A stretch of 64,000 bases of DNA from Paraburkholderia solitsugae (GCF_013177695.1 NZ_WOEY01000029.1:1-64000); one strand, 5' to 3'. Counted from the first letter of the stretch, positions 1 to 10,969 are shown. A program made the numbers and translations. Notes: a model not told the origin generated them from the sequence alone.

Positions 1-199
1 GGTAAATCAAGATGAAATCTCGTCGCAAATGCATCATTTACATGGGAACATTTAAGACACAAAAAATGGCGCAAAGGCGCGCCACTTCTTGCTCAGCAGT
101 GGTTCAGGTGTTCAAACTTCGGACTAGTAAACCAATAAGAAATCAAGGAAAGGCCAACGCCGTAGGTACACAGACACAAGCGCCGCGCAGGCAATTTGC

Positions 200-1060
200 T
201 TAGCTTGGCTTAACAACAACAGTACAAGTAATCCCAGCAGCCAGCACAACCCCATCAGGCACAGAATCGATCTTCACCCGAACCGGCACACGCTGCGCCA
301 ACCTCACCCAGTTAAAAGTCGGATTCACATCAGCCAGCAGCTCACGGCTTTCGGGATTATCCCGATCATAGATCCCACGAGAGATGCTCTCGACATGCCC
401 CTGCAGGGTACCCCCGCTCATCAACCGAACTTCGGCCTTATCCCCGATACGAACATGAGGAAGCTTGGTCTCCTCAAAATACCCATAAACCCAGAACGAG
501 TGACTATCAACAATCGCCAGCTTGGCCGAACCAGCCGTAGCATAATCGCCGCGAAACACATTCAGGTTAGTGACATAACCATCAACCGGCGACACCACCC
601 GAGTCCGCTCAAGATTCAACTTAGCCGCATCGAGCGCGGCCAAAGCCTGCTGATAAGAAGCCTCAGCAGCAGACGCAGTGTGAGTAGCATTCTCACGACT
701 CTCCTTGGACACAACCAAAGCATCCATATCCGCACGCCGCTGCGCATCATCGCGCTTCATCTGCAACTCCGCCTTGCGCGCAGCAACCGCAGCCTCTGCC
801 TGCTCAACAGCAATCTGATAGTGCGACGGATCGATCTGCATCAACAGATCGCCCTTCTTGACCAGTTGATTGTCCTTAACAGGCAAATCGACGACCGCGC
901 CCGACACATCCGGCGCCACATTGACGATCTCAGCGCGCACGCGCCCATCCCGTGTCCACGGTTCATCCATGTAATGAACCCACAACACGCGCCCAATCAA
1001 AATCGCGACGATAAAAATAATGGCTGTCGCGACGAAGCCAACAATATTTCGGATGGTCAT
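200..1060 (-). CDS. HlyD-family periplasmic adaptor of an AaeA-like efflux pump
   Basis: This is the membrane-fusion subunit that links the inner-membrane permease to the outer-membrane channel. The 286-residue protein has one N-terminal membrane anchor (about residues 5-27), a first biotinyl-lipoyl-like half (about 45-90), an Ala-rich helical hairpin (about 85-160) and the second lipoyl half beginning at RVVSPVDGYVTNL. The frame stays open upstream, but the ATG at 1060 gives the usual short cytoplasmic N-terminus (MTIRNIVGF). It is the last gene of the operon, 13 bases after the DUF1656 gene. In the AaeA family such adaptors serve export of hydroxylated aromatic carboxylic acids. The family assignment is firm; the substrate is inferred from the gene set. 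Confidence 0.9.
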   Translation of the reverse strand: MTIRNIVGFVATAIIFIVAILIGRVLWVHYMDEPWTRDGRVRAEIVNVAPDVSGAVVDLPVKDNQLVKKGDLLMQIDPSHYQIAVEQAEAAVAARKAELQMKRDDAQRRADMDALVVSKESRENATHTASAAEASYQQALAALDAAKLNLERTRVVSPVDGYVTNLNVFRGDYATAGSAKLAIVDSHSFWVYGYFEETKLPHVRIGDKAEVRLMSGGTLQGHVESISRGIYDRDNPESRELLADVNPTFNWVRLAQRVPVRVKIDSVPDGVVLAAGITCTVVVKPS

Positions 1061-1073
1061 GTTTCGACTCTGA

Positions 1074-1274
1074 TCAACGATAAACGGCGAGACCCAGCAC
1101 GCCGCACACACAAACGAGCAAGCTGGCCCGGAACAAGGACGGATGCCACACCACGCGATACAGGCCCGTATAGGCAATCACGCGGTCCAACACCCAGGTA
1201 AGCGCGGCGCCCGCGACAAACAGCAGCACGATGGCCGGCACGTAGGCGTCGAAAACAGCGATATCACGTGGCAT
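1074..1274 (-). CDS. DUF1656 small inner-membrane protein (AaeX-like)
   Basis: A 66-residue protein with two predicted membrane helices (about 11-33 and 46-64) around a short polar loop ending in YRVVWHPSLF. The motif FDAYVPAIVLL near the N-terminus is typical of DUF1656/AaeX proteins, which are encoded between FUSC permease and HlyD adaptor genes in many proteobacteria. Its start overlaps the end of the FUSC gene by 11 bases, so translation is probably coupled. The molecular role of the family is not known to me; it is presumed to be an accessory part of the pump. Confidence 0.85.
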   Translation of the reverse strand: MPRDIAVFDAYVPAIVLLFVAGAALTWVLDRVIAYTGLYRVVWHPSLFRASLLVCVCGVLGLAVYR

Positions 1275-3474
1275 GACGAACTCCTTCTGACGCGTTGGCA
1301 GGTCCGCTCATCAGCGGTTCAAGCGGCGATTGCGGATCGAGCAGCGCGGTACGAATGAAATGCAGTTGACTCAGAATGCGTTGCAGTTGATGCTGCTCCT
1401 CTCGCGGTGGCGTGAAGGTGGCCAACACCTGCTGAACGGCGGCGATCGCATCGGCAGTCGCCGCCAGTGCGCGGTCGAAGCGGTCCGCGCGCGGCCGTTC
1501 GAACAGCGCGGCCAGCGCATCGCACATCGCACTCAAGGTGACGCGCCACGGCATCGACTTCGCGTAGCGCGCGTCGCGGGGCAACGCCGCCACTTCGCCG
1601 CGCAAGTCGATCATCGCGTTGCCCACTTCGAGCACCGCGAAGAGCCAGCGCAAGGTATCGCGTTTGACTTCGGGTTCGTTCTGTGCGAGCGCGTTGATCT
1701 GGGACATCAGATCGCGTGCGCCGCTCTCGAAGCGTGAACGCACCCGGTGCATGCCCGCGCGGCTCGCCAGCGCCACCTGGCGGCGCAGGTCCACCAGCAG
1801 GCGGTTGCGTAGCCACGGCGTCGAGGGCGGCAGCAGTACGGCAAAAGCAACCGCGCACACCAGCATCGACAGCACCAGCGCAATCGCATCGTTAATGGTG
1901 CCGCTCGGGTCGTAGTGAATCAGGTTGTCCGGGCCGGCGAGGAAACAGAAGAAGATGCAGTAGCCGGCACCGTAGCCGGCTAGCGCGGGCCGCGTCGTCA
2001 TGAACACGCCGAGCAGCAGGAACGGCGTGAGCGCGGCGCACAGCAGCGGAAAGCCGTCGATGTGCGGATACACGCCGTACACCGCGATCATCCCCATCAC
2101 CGAGGCGACCAGCGTGCCGCCGGCCATCTGGAACGCCGTGCGCTTCGGATTCGGCGACGACGATGCCAGCGCACAGATCGCTGCGGCATCCAGCGTCAAG
2201 GTCGAGCCGCTCGGCCACGCGGTCGCGATCCAGAACGCGCCGAGCACCATCATGACGATAGCCGCGCGCAAGCCTGCGACGCCCGCGGCGATTGCATTGG
2301 TCTTCGGCTCGTAGCGCTCGATCCAGCGCTCACGTTCGTGCGTGTCGACGGCAAGCGACGCATAGGTGGCCGCGTACGCGTGCAGATCGTCGATGAAGCG
2401 GTACAGCAATTCGGCGCCGGTGTCGAAGTCGAGCAGCGGCGCGTCCGGCTGCGTTTCCAGTGCGGCGCGTGTCGCGCGGACCCGATTGGGCAGTTCAGCC
2501 TTGTACGCGTCGAGTTGCGCGGCGGCGTGGACCGCATCCGCGGCGCTCAACACCGGTTCGCCGGATTTCGCGAGCAAGGGGGCGATTTCCTTGAAGTACG
2601 GTTCCAGCGCTTCGATCGCGACCGCCGCGCCGCGCGTGTTCGCATCGCGCAGCCGGTTCATCAACTGATGCAACGCGTGAAAGCGCGTCGACGCGGCCAT
2701 GAACTCGCTGTTCAGCCGCGTCAGACGGCCGCCGCGCATCCGCGAATCGGGGCCTTCGAACACGGCGACGCTGCGTGCCGCTTCGAAGCCGACGATATCG
2801 GCGACAAAGCGCGCATTCGTCGCTTCGATCTGCGCACGGTCGTTGCGGCCGGCCAACGAGGCGGACACATACTCGACGAATGCCGAGAAACGCGCGCGCA
2901 CGGTGCCGCGCATCTGCAAGCCGGCGAACTGTGGAAACACCAGCCCGCTAACGGCGCCCGCGCAGACGATGCCGACCACCACTTCAGCCACCCGCGTGAG
3001 CGCGCTCAGAAACGCGCCATCCGGATGCTGCGAAGCGGGGATGCCGATCAGCGCGGCGGTATAGCCGGCCAGCACGAAACCGTACGACTTGAAGTTGCGA
3101 TTGCGTGCGGCACCGGCGGTGCAGATGCCGACCCAGATCGCAGTCGTGACGATGAACAGTTCCGGCTGCTGCGCGAACAGGCCTATCAATGCAAGCATCA
3201 CGACGAGGCCGACTAACGTGCCGCAGATCCGGTAGAAGCTCTTGGCGAACACCATTCCGCTTTGCGGCTGCATCACGATGAACACGGTGGTCATCGCGGT
3301 GCGCGGCTGCGGCAGGTCGAGTTTCATCGCGATGCCGAGCGCCAGGAAGCAGGCGGCGAGCGCTTTGAACAGATAGATCCACGTGAGACCGTCGGTGCGC
3401 GCCCAGTCGGCGGCGGCCGCGTAGAGCGCGGCAAACGACGCGGGGCGTGGAGCGGGAGAGGGGGAGGCTGACAT
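1264..3474 (-). CDS. FUSC-family efflux permease (AaeB-like)
   Basis: The inner-membrane permease of the pump, 736 residues, close to the usual length of AaeB-type FUSC proteins. It shows the duplicated FUSC architecture. An N-terminal group of membrane helices (about residues 28-190) includes the segment TVFIVMQPQSGMVFAKSFYR. A long soluble helical region (about 190-390) follows, then a second membrane group (about 395-550) and a C-terminal cytoplasmic domain. It lies 11 bases after the outer-membrane lipoprotein gene and overlaps the DUF1656 gene. Export of aromatic acids such as p-hydroxybenzoate is known for AaeB; the substrate here is inferred only. Confidence 0.9.
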   Translation of the reverse strand: MSASPSPAPRPASFAALYAAAADWARTDGLTWIYLFKALAACFLALGIAMKLDLPQPRTAMTTVFIVMQPQSGMVFAKSFYRICGTLVGLVVMLALIGLFAQQPELFIVTTAIWVGICTAGAARNRNFKSYGFVLAGYTAALIGIPASQHPDGAFLSALTRVAEVVVGIVCAGAVSGLVFPQFAGLQMRGTVRARFSAFVEYVSASLAGRNDRAQIEATNARFVADIVGFEAARSVAVFEGPDSRMRGGRLTRLNSEFMAASTRFHALHQLMNRLRDANTRGAAVAIEALEPYFKEIAPLLAKSGEPVLSAADAVHAAAQLDAYKAELPNRVRATRAALETQPDAPLLDFDTGAELLYRFIDDLHAYAATYASLAVDTHERERWIERYEPKTNAIAAGVAGLRAAIVMMVLGAFWIATAWPSGSTLTLDAAAICALASSSPNPKRTAFQMAGGTLVASVMGMIAVYGVYPHIDGFPLLCAALTPFLLLGVFMTTRPALAGYGAGYCIFFCFLAGPDNLIHYDPSGTINDAIALVLSMLVCAVAFAVLLPPSTPWLRNRLLVDLRRQVALASRAGMHRVRSRFESGARDLMSQINALAQNEPEVKRDTLRWLFAVLEVGNAMIDLRGEVAALPRDARYAKSMPWRVTLSAMCDALAALFERPRADRFDRALAATADAIAAVQQVLATFTPPREEQHQLQRILSQLHFIRTALLDPQSPLEPLMSGPANASEGVRHAT

Positions 3475-3485
3475 GGTCGGTTTCC

Positions 3486-5015
3486 TTAGTCAGCCGCGCG
3501 CGCGTTGACGGACGGCTGGCTCTTGCCCTTCCCGTGCGCCGGCAGCGTCTCGTTCGCCTGCGGGCCATTGGCCGGTTCGTCGAGCCCGCCACCCAAAGCC
3601 GTGACCAGCGACGCATGCGCGGCGAGACGCTCGGCCTGAATCTTCGCGACGCCTTCCTGCGCGCGCAGCAACTGGCTTTGCGCGATCAGCACATTCAGAT
3701 AGTCGGTCAAACCGCGCCGATACCCTTCGCGCGCGAGGTCGTAGTTCTTGCGAGCCGCCGCGACCGAACGGTCGGCGTCTTGCGCCTGGGTGGCGAGCGA
3801 ACGGATCCGGATCACCTGATCGGAGATATCCTTCAGCGCGCCGACAATCGACTGGTTATAGCTATCGACCGCCTCGTCGTACCCTGCCGACGCCGCGCCG
3901 AGCTGCGAGCGCAGGCGCCCGCCGTCGAGGATCGGCAGCGACAGCGCCGGACCCGCGCTCCAGCTATGCGCCGGGTCTTTCAGGAACTGGAACAGAGGAC
4001 CCATTGCCGCATATCCGCCGATCGACGCCAGCAGGTTGATGTCCGGATAGAAGTCGGCCTTGGCGACGTCGATGCCGCGCGCTTGCGCCGCAACCGTCCA
4101 GCGCGCTGCAACTACGTCCGGCCGATGGCCGATCAGATCCGCAGGCAGGGCGCTCGGCAGGCTGGCAGGGGCGGTGTCGAGCGAGAGCGTCGGGCGCTGG
4201 ATCGCGTCGCCCGCGCCCGGACCCTTGCCGGCCAGTGCGGCCAATTGATTGCGGCCGAGTGCGATCTTTTCTTCGATCGCGTCGATCTGGCGCTCGTATT
4301 CCGGCATCGGCGTTTCGGCCTGGCTCACTTCGAGCTGCGTGCCGATGCCGCCCTTCAGACGACGGTTCGCCAGGTCGACGATCTGCTGTTGTTGCTGCAG
4401 TGTGGATTTGGCGATATCGAGCAGCGCGTAGTTCATCGACATCTCGATGTACGTGCGCACCACGTTGCCTTCCAGTTCGAGCTGGGCGGCGCGGAAATCC
4501 GCTGAGCTTGCATGGGCGGCGTCGAGTGCGCGTTCGGCGGCATTCTTGTCCTTGCCCCAGATATCGAGGTTGTACGACAGACTCAGCGTGCCGGTGTTAT
4601 TCCACGATTGCTCGCCCGCGAGCGGGCCCGGGCCGTAATAGACGTTGTCGGCCCATTTCTGGCGCTGGATCGACAGGCTGCCGTTCACTTGCGGCGATAG
4701 CGCCGAACGGGCGACGCCCGCCATAGACATGGCTTCGCGCACGCGCGCCTGGGCGGCAGCGAGACTCGGATTGCCCGCCTGCGCGGCTTCGACCCACTCA
4801 TTGAGCTGCGGATCGTTATAGGCGCGCCACCAGTCGGTGGCCGGCCATTGGGCGTCCGCGTTGGCGGCCCGGATGGCGTTGCCTGCGTCGAGCGAGGAGG
4901 GCTCGATTCCGCGGTCTTGCGGCGCGATGCCTCCGGTACTGGCACAGCCGGCGATTGTTAATAGAATCGTAAGAACCGCGGCTGCGGCGATCCCTTTCTG
5001 TACCGGAGACTGCAC
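3486..5015 (-). CDS. Outer-membrane efflux lipoprotein, NodT/OprM family
   Basis: The TolC-like outer-membrane channel of the pump, about 509 residues. A lipoprotein signal is visible: a hydrophobic stretch followed by the lipobox TIAGC, so the mature N-terminal Cys is probably acylated. Two repeated OEP domains follow, the first containing WPATDWWRAYNDPQLNEWV, typical of NodT-type proteins. The frame could start at a TTG at 5027, but that triplet lies inside the Shine-Dalgarno sequence GGAGGAAA. The GTG at 5015, a few bases further on, is the better start. It is the first gene of the operon, opposite a divergent LysR gene, and the shared 155-base gap should hold both promoters. Confidence 0.88.
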   Translation of the reverse strand: MQSPVQKGIAAAAVLTILLTIAGCASTGGIAPQDRGIEPSSLDAGNAIRAANADAQWPATDWWRAYNDPQLNEWVEAAQAGNPSLAAAQARVREAMSMAGVARSALSPQVNGSLSIQRQKWADNVYYGPGPLAGEQSWNNTGTLSLSYNLDIWGKDKNAAERALDAAHASSADFRAAQLELEGNVVRTYIEMSMNYALLDIAKSTLQQQQQIVDLANRRLKGGIGTQLEVSQAETPMPEYERQIDAIEEKIALGRNQLAALAGKGPGAGDAIQRPTLSLDTAPASLPSALPADLIGHRPDVVAARWTVAAQARGIDVAKADFYPDINLLASIGGYAAMGPLFQFLKDPAHSWSAGPALSLPILDGGRLRSQLGAASAGYDEAVDSYNQSIVGALKDISDQVIRIRSLATQAQDADRSVAAARKNYDLAREGYRRGLTDYLNVLIAQSQLLRAQEGVAKIQAERLAAHASLVTALGGGLDEPANGPQANETLPAHGKGKSQPSVNARAAD

Positions 5016-5170
5016 GATTTCCTCCAAAATTGATTATAGAAGCATGTGCGTCATTATATTTTTCGATTGATTGGGGAATAACCGGTAAAGATGCAAGGCA
5101 TTTTTACGGAATATGAGACAATCGCCTTTGCGAATCGTGTAACAATCGCTACCGATCACTGGGAAAAAGT

Positions 5171-6109
5171 ATGGATACGCTTCAAAACATGCGCGTATTT
5201 GTCCGCGTCGTCGAAGCGGGCAGCTTCACGGGGGCAGCGCAGCACCTGAACACGACCACGGCGTACGCGTCGCGCGCGGTTTCCGATCTGGAAGCTCACC
5301 TGCGCACGCGCCTCCTGAACCGCACCACGCGCCGGATCGCGCTGACCGAGGCGGGTGAGCGTTATCTGCAACGCTGCGAACAGATCCTCGCGTACGTGGA
5401 TCAGGCGGAAGCGGAGGCAGGCGACGCCCACGCGCGTCCGTCCGGCAAGCTCAAGGTCCACGCGATGACGAGCTTCGGTCAGCACTATGTGGTGCCTGCG
5501 GTGGGCCGCTATCAGGCGCGCTATCCGGACGTGAATATCGAACTGACGCTCGCGCAGCGCATGCCTGATCTGCTTGACGAAGGTTTTGACGTGTCGCTGA
5601 CACTGGCGATCGGCCTGCCGGATTCGGGGCTGGTGTCGCAGCGCCTTTGCAGCGCGTTCAGCATCGCATGCGCGTCGCCGGCCTATCTGGAGCGGCACGG
5701 CGTGCCCCAAACGCCTTCTGACCTCGCGCGCCACACTTGTCTGCAAATGGTGACGCCGATATTCCCGACCGACAAATGGATTTTTGACGGCCCGAACGGT
5801 GAGGAAACCATCGCCCTCGGCCCGGCCACCTTCCAGGTGAACGTCGCCGAAGCGATGGCGGTCGCGGCGTGCAGCGGCATGGGGGTCGGACTGATCCCGC
5901 TGTACTCGGCGATCAGCGGCTTACGTAGCGGTGAACTCGTGTGGTTGTTGCCGGAATACACGTCGCAGGAAATGAATCTGTATGCGCTGTATCCGTCGAG
6001 GCAGTATCTGGACGCGAAAATTCGCACCTGGGTCGAATTCCTGCGCGACGAACTGCCCGTCACACTGGCCGTCGATCAGGAAGAATTGCGCCAGTTCGCG
6101 CGCAGCTGA
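5171..6109 (+). CDS. LysR-family transcriptional regulator, divergent from the efflux operon
   Basis: A 312-residue LysR regulator. The winged helix-turn-helix is at the N-terminus (MDTLQNMRVFVRVVEAGSFT, then the recognition region with ASRAVSDLEAHL and the NRTTRRIALTEAGERYL segment). The effector-binding periplasmic-protein-like domain occupies about residues 90-300. Its divergent position against the AaeAB-type operon matches AaeR-type regulators, which sense the exported acids and activate the pump genes. The regulatory link is inferred from position. Confidence 0.88.
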   Translation: MDTLQNMRVFVRVVEAGSFTGAAQHLNTTTAYASRAVSDLEAHLRTRLLNRTTRRIALTEAGERYLQRCEQILAYVDQAEAEAGDAHARPSGKLKVHAMTSFGQHYVVPAVGRYQARYPDVNIELTLAQRMPDLLDEGFDVSLTLAIGLPDSGLVSQRLCSAFSIACASPAYLERHGVPQTPSDLARHTCLQMVTPIFPTDKWIFDGPNGEETIALGPATFQVNVAEAMAVAACSGMGVGLIPLYSAISGLRSGELVWLLPEYTSQEMNLYALYPSRQYLDAKIRTWVEFLRDELPVTLAVDQEELRQFARS

Positions 6110-6328
6110 AGCCGCGCCACGCGGGCGGTTGACCATTGTTGACGGTTCCATGCCGATGCGGCGTGGTAACCTGTTACAAAAGTGCCGCGTCGCAACATTT
6201 CCTTACTTCTGCGTCGCGGTCGATTTGCTAACGTGTGGTTCATACGCTGCCGCATTCTGCCGGACGCGTTCAATTCGCCGCCGTTCGGCAAATCGCAACA
6301 ACCGCAACACTTGAAGGACGAAGAATCC

Positions 6329-6487
6329 ATGGATACGCATTTGATGATCGGCGTGGCCGTTATGTTGGGACTGATCGGAATCGCCGCATCGCGCGATTTG
6401 CTGCGCCGCTTGCGCGACCAGCAACCGCAACTGGTACCGATCAAGGTCGAGCGCCCTGATTTGCAGGGACAACGGCGCGATCGCTGA
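6329..6487 (+). CDS. Small hypothetical protein with an N-terminal membrane segment
   Basis: A 52-residue product starting MDTHLMIGVAVML, with a hydrophobic stretch of about 15 residues and then a basic, charged tail. The frame is open much further upstream, but the ATG at 6329 follows an A/G-rich stretch and gives a typical small membrane-anchored protein. It is isolated between a LysR gene and the convergent YedK gene. I do not recognise the family. Confidence 0.45.
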   Translation: MDTHLMIGVAVMLGLIGIAASRDLLRRLRDQQPQLVPIKVERPDLQGQRRDR

Positions 6488-6582
6488 AGCTCTGAGGCTC
6501 GAACGCCCGCCGGGGTTGCCCACCACGCGCCGATTGAGCTTGCTGTTGCAATTTTTCGTTTTGTCTTCCGCGCTTCGCACGT

Positions 6583-7302
6583 TCAGTGCAGCGCTTCGAT
6601 CAGACCCGGCTCGTCGTTGAGCGTGCGGTCTACTTCCGGGCTCACCCGGTGCCAGCGAAACCGCGCGGCGGGTAGGCAGGCGCTGTGTGCAAGCTGCTCG
6701 AGTTCGTCGAGCTGCAGGGCCGGATCCAGCCAGCGGCGCGCCGCCTCCGGCGCGAATACCAGCGGGCGGCGCCCGTGCACGTCGATCAGGCCCGCGTCGG
6801 CGGTGGCCGTCACGATCACCAATCCCATGCCTTCCGTTTGCGGCTCTGTGCCGCGCACGCTCGATAAGGCCGCGAGGTACATCGGTGCGTCGCTTTTCAG
6901 GTGCACGAAGTAGGGCTGGCGGACCGTTGCGTCGGCTTCTCCCGCGTTATCTCCGCTTGATGTTCCGGGCGCCGCTTCCATGCGCCATTCGAACCAGCCG
7001 TCTGCCGGTACCAATACCCGTCCCGTTTTCCACAGATCTTTGAAGTAGCGCGTATGCGGCGCGGTTTCGGCGCGCGCGTTGATCGTCTGCGGCAGATGCT
7101 GCTCGCGTGCCCAATCCGGGCAATAACCCCAGTGAATCGCGTGCAGCGTTTGGTCCGAGTAAATCGCAAGCGGGTGGGTGCCCGGCGCGAGATTGTAGCC
7201 GGGTCGGCGGTCGGCGGCGTCGAACAGCATGAGCGGATCGGCGAGGCCAAGGTGCTGTGCGTACAGATGCGGATCACGGTATTGGCTGATTCGACCACAC
7301 AT
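6583..7302 (-). CDS. SOS response-associated peptidase, YedK/HMCES (SRAP) family
   Basis: SRAP proteins form a covalent thiazolidine link through Cys2 to abasic sites in single-stranded DNA, shielding them from breakage. The 239-residue protein starts MCGRISQ, so removal of Met exposes the catalytic Cys. The conserved Asn/Arg/Glu segment TINARAETA, the GWFEW motif with the conserved Glu, and a His in DVHGRRPLVF are present. The open frame extends upstream, but the ATG at 7302 has a strong ribosome-binding site (GGAGG) and is required by the chemistry. Confidence 0.92.
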   Translation of the reverse strand: MCGRISQYRDPHLYAQHLGLADPLMLFDAADRRPGYNLAPGTHPLAIYSDQTLHAIHWGYCPDWAREQHLPQTINARAETAPHTRYFKDLWKTGRVLVPADGWFEWRMEAAPGTSSGDNAGEADATVRQPYFVHLKSDAPMYLAALSSVRGTEPQTEGMGLVIVTATADAGLIDVHGRRPLVFAPEAARRWLDPALQLDELEQLAHSACLPAARFRWHRVSPEVDRTLNDEPGLIEALH

Positions 7303-7526
7303 GAGCGACCTCCGGAGATCACCTGCCTGGCGGGTTTGACCGATTCGGGTTATCCGGGCGGTTTCGCGCCGATTTAACGCCGACACGCCAATGTACCAAC
7401 GCGTCGACTCGCCGATGCTCCAACGCCCATGCGCCGGTCACGCGCCGGCAAGACCCGAACCCGACGACAACAGCAGCGTAGTGCCTGGCGCCTTGCCGCG
7501 CTACCCTGATCGGCCCCAAGCCGGCG

Positions 7527-8333
7527 CTAGATCTCGACGACCTTATCCCACGTGAACTGCGGATTCTCCGGCTGACCGGTGCGCCGGTCGAGATAGCCGC
7601 GTGGATTGCAAACCACGCGCGTGCCGTTCACGGTGTAATCGAACGGCGTATGCGTATGCCCGTGAATCCACAGCGCGACGGGCGAGCGCACCAGTTCCGG
7701 CAAATGATTGACGAAACCGGCCGACACGCGGTCTTCCGCGTAGCGCTCGGCCAGACTCAGCCGATGCGGCGCGTGATGGGTGACGACGATCGTCTTGCCA
7801 TCGAACGGCCTCGCCACCTCGTGTTCGAGCCAGGCGCGCGCCTGCCGGTGCAGTGCGAGGGAATCGTCAGGGGTGAAATCGCGCGGCGAGTCCTGGGTGT
7901 TGTGCGGCCAGTTCATCTGGATCAGGCCGCGGAAGTCGAGCATCGCTCGGCGTGATGCGTCGATGGACTCGGCGAGCGTGTCGGGATCCGCCCCGTATAA
8001 CGCGAAGTCGGTCCACAAGGTGGTGCCGAGCACGCGCCAGCGGCCTTGCGGGTCGACCAGCGTGGCATTGTTCAGCACATGCACGTTGTCGACTTGCGCG
8101 GCTGCGTCGTAGAGGGCCGTTTCGAGCGCGCCGAATTCGCCGTCGTAGTACTCGTGATTGCCGGGCACGTAGATCACCGGCACGGCGCCGTCGAAGGTTT
8201 GCGCGGCCCAGCGCGGGCCGGCCGCGTGATTGTGGATGTCGCCGGCCAGCACGATCAGATCCGCGTGCGCATGCGGGATCAGTTCGGGCTCGTCGTTCTC
8301 CAGATGCAGATCGGACAGCACTCGAATCTTCAC
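7527..8333 (-). CDS. Calcineurin-like metallophosphoesterase
   Basis: A 268-residue phosphoesterase with the full set of dinuclear-metal motifs in order: SDLHLE, AGDIHNH, GNHEYYDGE, THHAPH and GHTHTPFDY. The substrate cannot be read from the sequence. The long open frame has an ATG at 8381, but a GTG at 8333 preceded by AGGAG gives the compact N-terminus MKIRVLSDLHL seen in this family, so I place the start there. It follows the FAD-linked dehydrogenase gene on the same strand after a gap of about 50 bases. Confidence 0.85.
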   Translation of the reverse strand: MKIRVLSDLHLENDEPELIPHAHADLIVLAGDIHNHAAGPRWAAQTFDGAVPVIYVPGNHEYYDGEFGALETALYDAAAQVDNVHVLNNATLVDPQGRWRVLGTTLWTDFALYGADPDTLAESIDASRRAMLDFRGLIQMNWPHNTQDSPRDFTPDDSLALHRQARAWLEHEVARPFDGKTIVVTHHAPHRLSLAERYAEDRVSAGFVNHLPELVRSPVALWIHGHTHTPFDYTVNGTRVVCNPRGYLDRRTGQPENPQFTWDKVVEI

Positions 8334-8384
8334 GACGACGGCTCCTGCAATGGGCCTCGCACCCAATGGCGAAGGCTTCAAACG

Positions 8385-9803
8385 CTAGCGTAGCACCTTG
8401 CCCGGATTCATCAGGTTCAGCGGATCGAGCGCGCGTTTGACGGCGCGCATCAACTGCACCTCGACGTCCTGTTTGTAATGCATCGCCTCGTCGATCTTCA
8501 ACTGGCCGAGACCGTGTTCCGCGCTGATGCTGCCACGATGCCGGTGCACGCTGTCGTAGACGATCTGGTTGATCGGGCTTTGCCAGGTTTTGAGGAACGC
8601 CTTCGCGTCGACGCCTTCGGGCGCCTGCACGTTGTAGTGCAGGTTGCCGTCGCCGAGATGGCCGAACGTGACCATGCGCACCCCCGGCACGGCTTGCGCA
8701 ATCGCCGCGTCGGTTTCCTCGATGAAGTGGCCGATGCGCGAAATCGGCACCGCGATATCGTGCTTGATGTTCAGACCTTCTTCAGCCTGCGCGAGCGGGA
8801 TGTGTTCGCGCAGATTCCAGAACGCACGCGACTGCGTGAGGTTTTCCGCGACTACCGCGTCTTCGACCAGGCCTTCTTCGAGCGCGGTTTCCATCAGACG
8901 CTCGAACAGTCCGCGCGCATGCTCCTCGCTCTCGCTGTCCGACAGTTCCAATAGAACGACCTGGGCGTGCGGTTCGGCGAACGGGTAGCGCATCTGCTCG
9001 AAATGCCGGCCCACCAACCGCAGACAGAAATCCGACATCAGTTCGAAGCCGGTCAGAAGCGGCCCGGCGACGCGTTGCGTGAGCGACAGGAAATCGAGCG
9101 CCGCATGCGGTGACGCGAGCGCGGCGAGCGCCGTGACGCGCGCGGCCGGCTGCGGATGCAGTTTGAGCACAGCGGCGGTGATGATGCCGAGCGTGCCTTC
9201 CGCACCGATGAACAGATCGCGCAGGTCATAGCCGGTGTTGTCTTTGCGCAGTCCGCGCAGGCCGTCCCACAGTTCGCCCTGCGGCGTGACCACTTCCAGG
9301 CCCAGACACAGCTCGCGCGTGTTGCCGTAGCGCAGCACGCCGGTGCCGCCCGCGTTGGTGGCGAGATTGCCGCCGATCGTGCAACTGCCTTCCGCGGCGA
9401 GGCTCAGAGGGAACAGGCGGTCGGCTTCCGCGGCGTGTCTCTGCACTTCGGCGAGGATGACGCCGGCTTCGACGGTGATCGTGTTGTTGTGCGGATCGAT
9501 GTCGCGCACGCGGTTCAGACGCCGCAGACTGACGACCGCCTGCGCGCCGCTTGCATCCGGCGTGGCGCCGCCGGCCAGGCCGGTGTTGCCGCCTTGCGGC
9601 ACCAGCGCGATGCGATGCTCGACGGCGAGTTTGACGAGTGCCGCGACTTCGTCGGGCGTGGCCGGGCAGAGCACCGCGCAGGCGGCGCCGGCGTAGCGGC
9701 GGCGCCAGTCGGTGAGGTAGGGGGCGGTGTCGTGCGGGTCGGTCAGCACCTGGGCGGCGCCGATGGCGGCGCGGCAAGCGGTGAGGAAAGCGGCTTGGGT
9801 CAT
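8385..9803 (-). CDS. FAD-linked 2-hydroxyacid dehydrogenase (GlcD / D-2-hydroxyglutarate dehydrogenase type)
   Basis: A 472-residue flavoenzyme that oxidises a 2-hydroxy acid. The PCMH-type FAD-binding domain fills the N-terminal half, with VPQGGNTGLAGGATP near residue 75 and GGNLATNAGGTGVLRYGN near 150. The C-terminal FAD-oxidase domain carries FGHLGDGNLHYNVQAP and SAEHGLGQLK, where the metal- and substrate-binding His residues normally lie. Length and motifs fit the single-subunit D-lactate/D-2-hydroxyglutarate dehydrogenase family; which acid it uses is not decided by sequence alone. Confidence 0.88.
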   Translation of the reverse strand: MTQAAFLTACRAAIGAAQVLTDPHDTAPYLTDWRRRYAGAACAVLCPATPDEVAALVKLAVEHRIALVPQGGNTGLAGGATPDASGAQAVVSLRRLNRVRDIDPHNNTITVEAGVILAEVQRHAAEADRLFPLSLAAEGSCTIGGNLATNAGGTGVLRYGNTRELCLGLEVVTPQGELWDGLRGLRKDNTGYDLRDLFIGAEGTLGIITAAVLKLHPQPAARVTALAALASPHAALDFLSLTQRVAGPLLTGFELMSDFCLRLVGRHFEQMRYPFAEPHAQVVLLELSDSESEEHARGLFERLMETALEEGLVEDAVVAENLTQSRAFWNLREHIPLAQAEEGLNIKHDIAVPISRIGHFIEETDAAIAQAVPGVRMVTFGHLGDGNLHYNVQAPEGVDAKAFLKTWQSPINQIVYDSVHRHRGSISAEHGLGQLKIDEAMHYKQDVEVQLMRAVKRALDPLNLMNPGKVLR

Positions 9804-9877
9804 GTTGGTCGGTCAGGATGTTCGGCGGACAGGTTACGCGGGAGGTGAAGCGACAAGTGACACGAGAAACGCTGTTC

Positions 9878-10947
<1,070 letters not shown>

Positions 10948-10969
10948 TTACGGAAGAGGGGCCCCCTAA

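Noticed and set aside
395..1201. Plus-strand 268-codon frame opposite the HlyD gene
   Set aside because: The minus strand encodes a complete adaptor protein with expected neighbours; the plus frame has no signals.
4241..4260. Possible further copy of the island 12-mer (CCAATTGATTGC)
   Set aside because: One mismatch, and it lies inside the conserved coding sequence of the outer-membrane efflux gene, so a chance match is the simplest reading.
5156..5746. Minus-strand 196-codon frame opposite the first LysR gene
   Set aside because: Covers the LysR helix-turn-helix codons in antisense and would cross the divergent promoter region.
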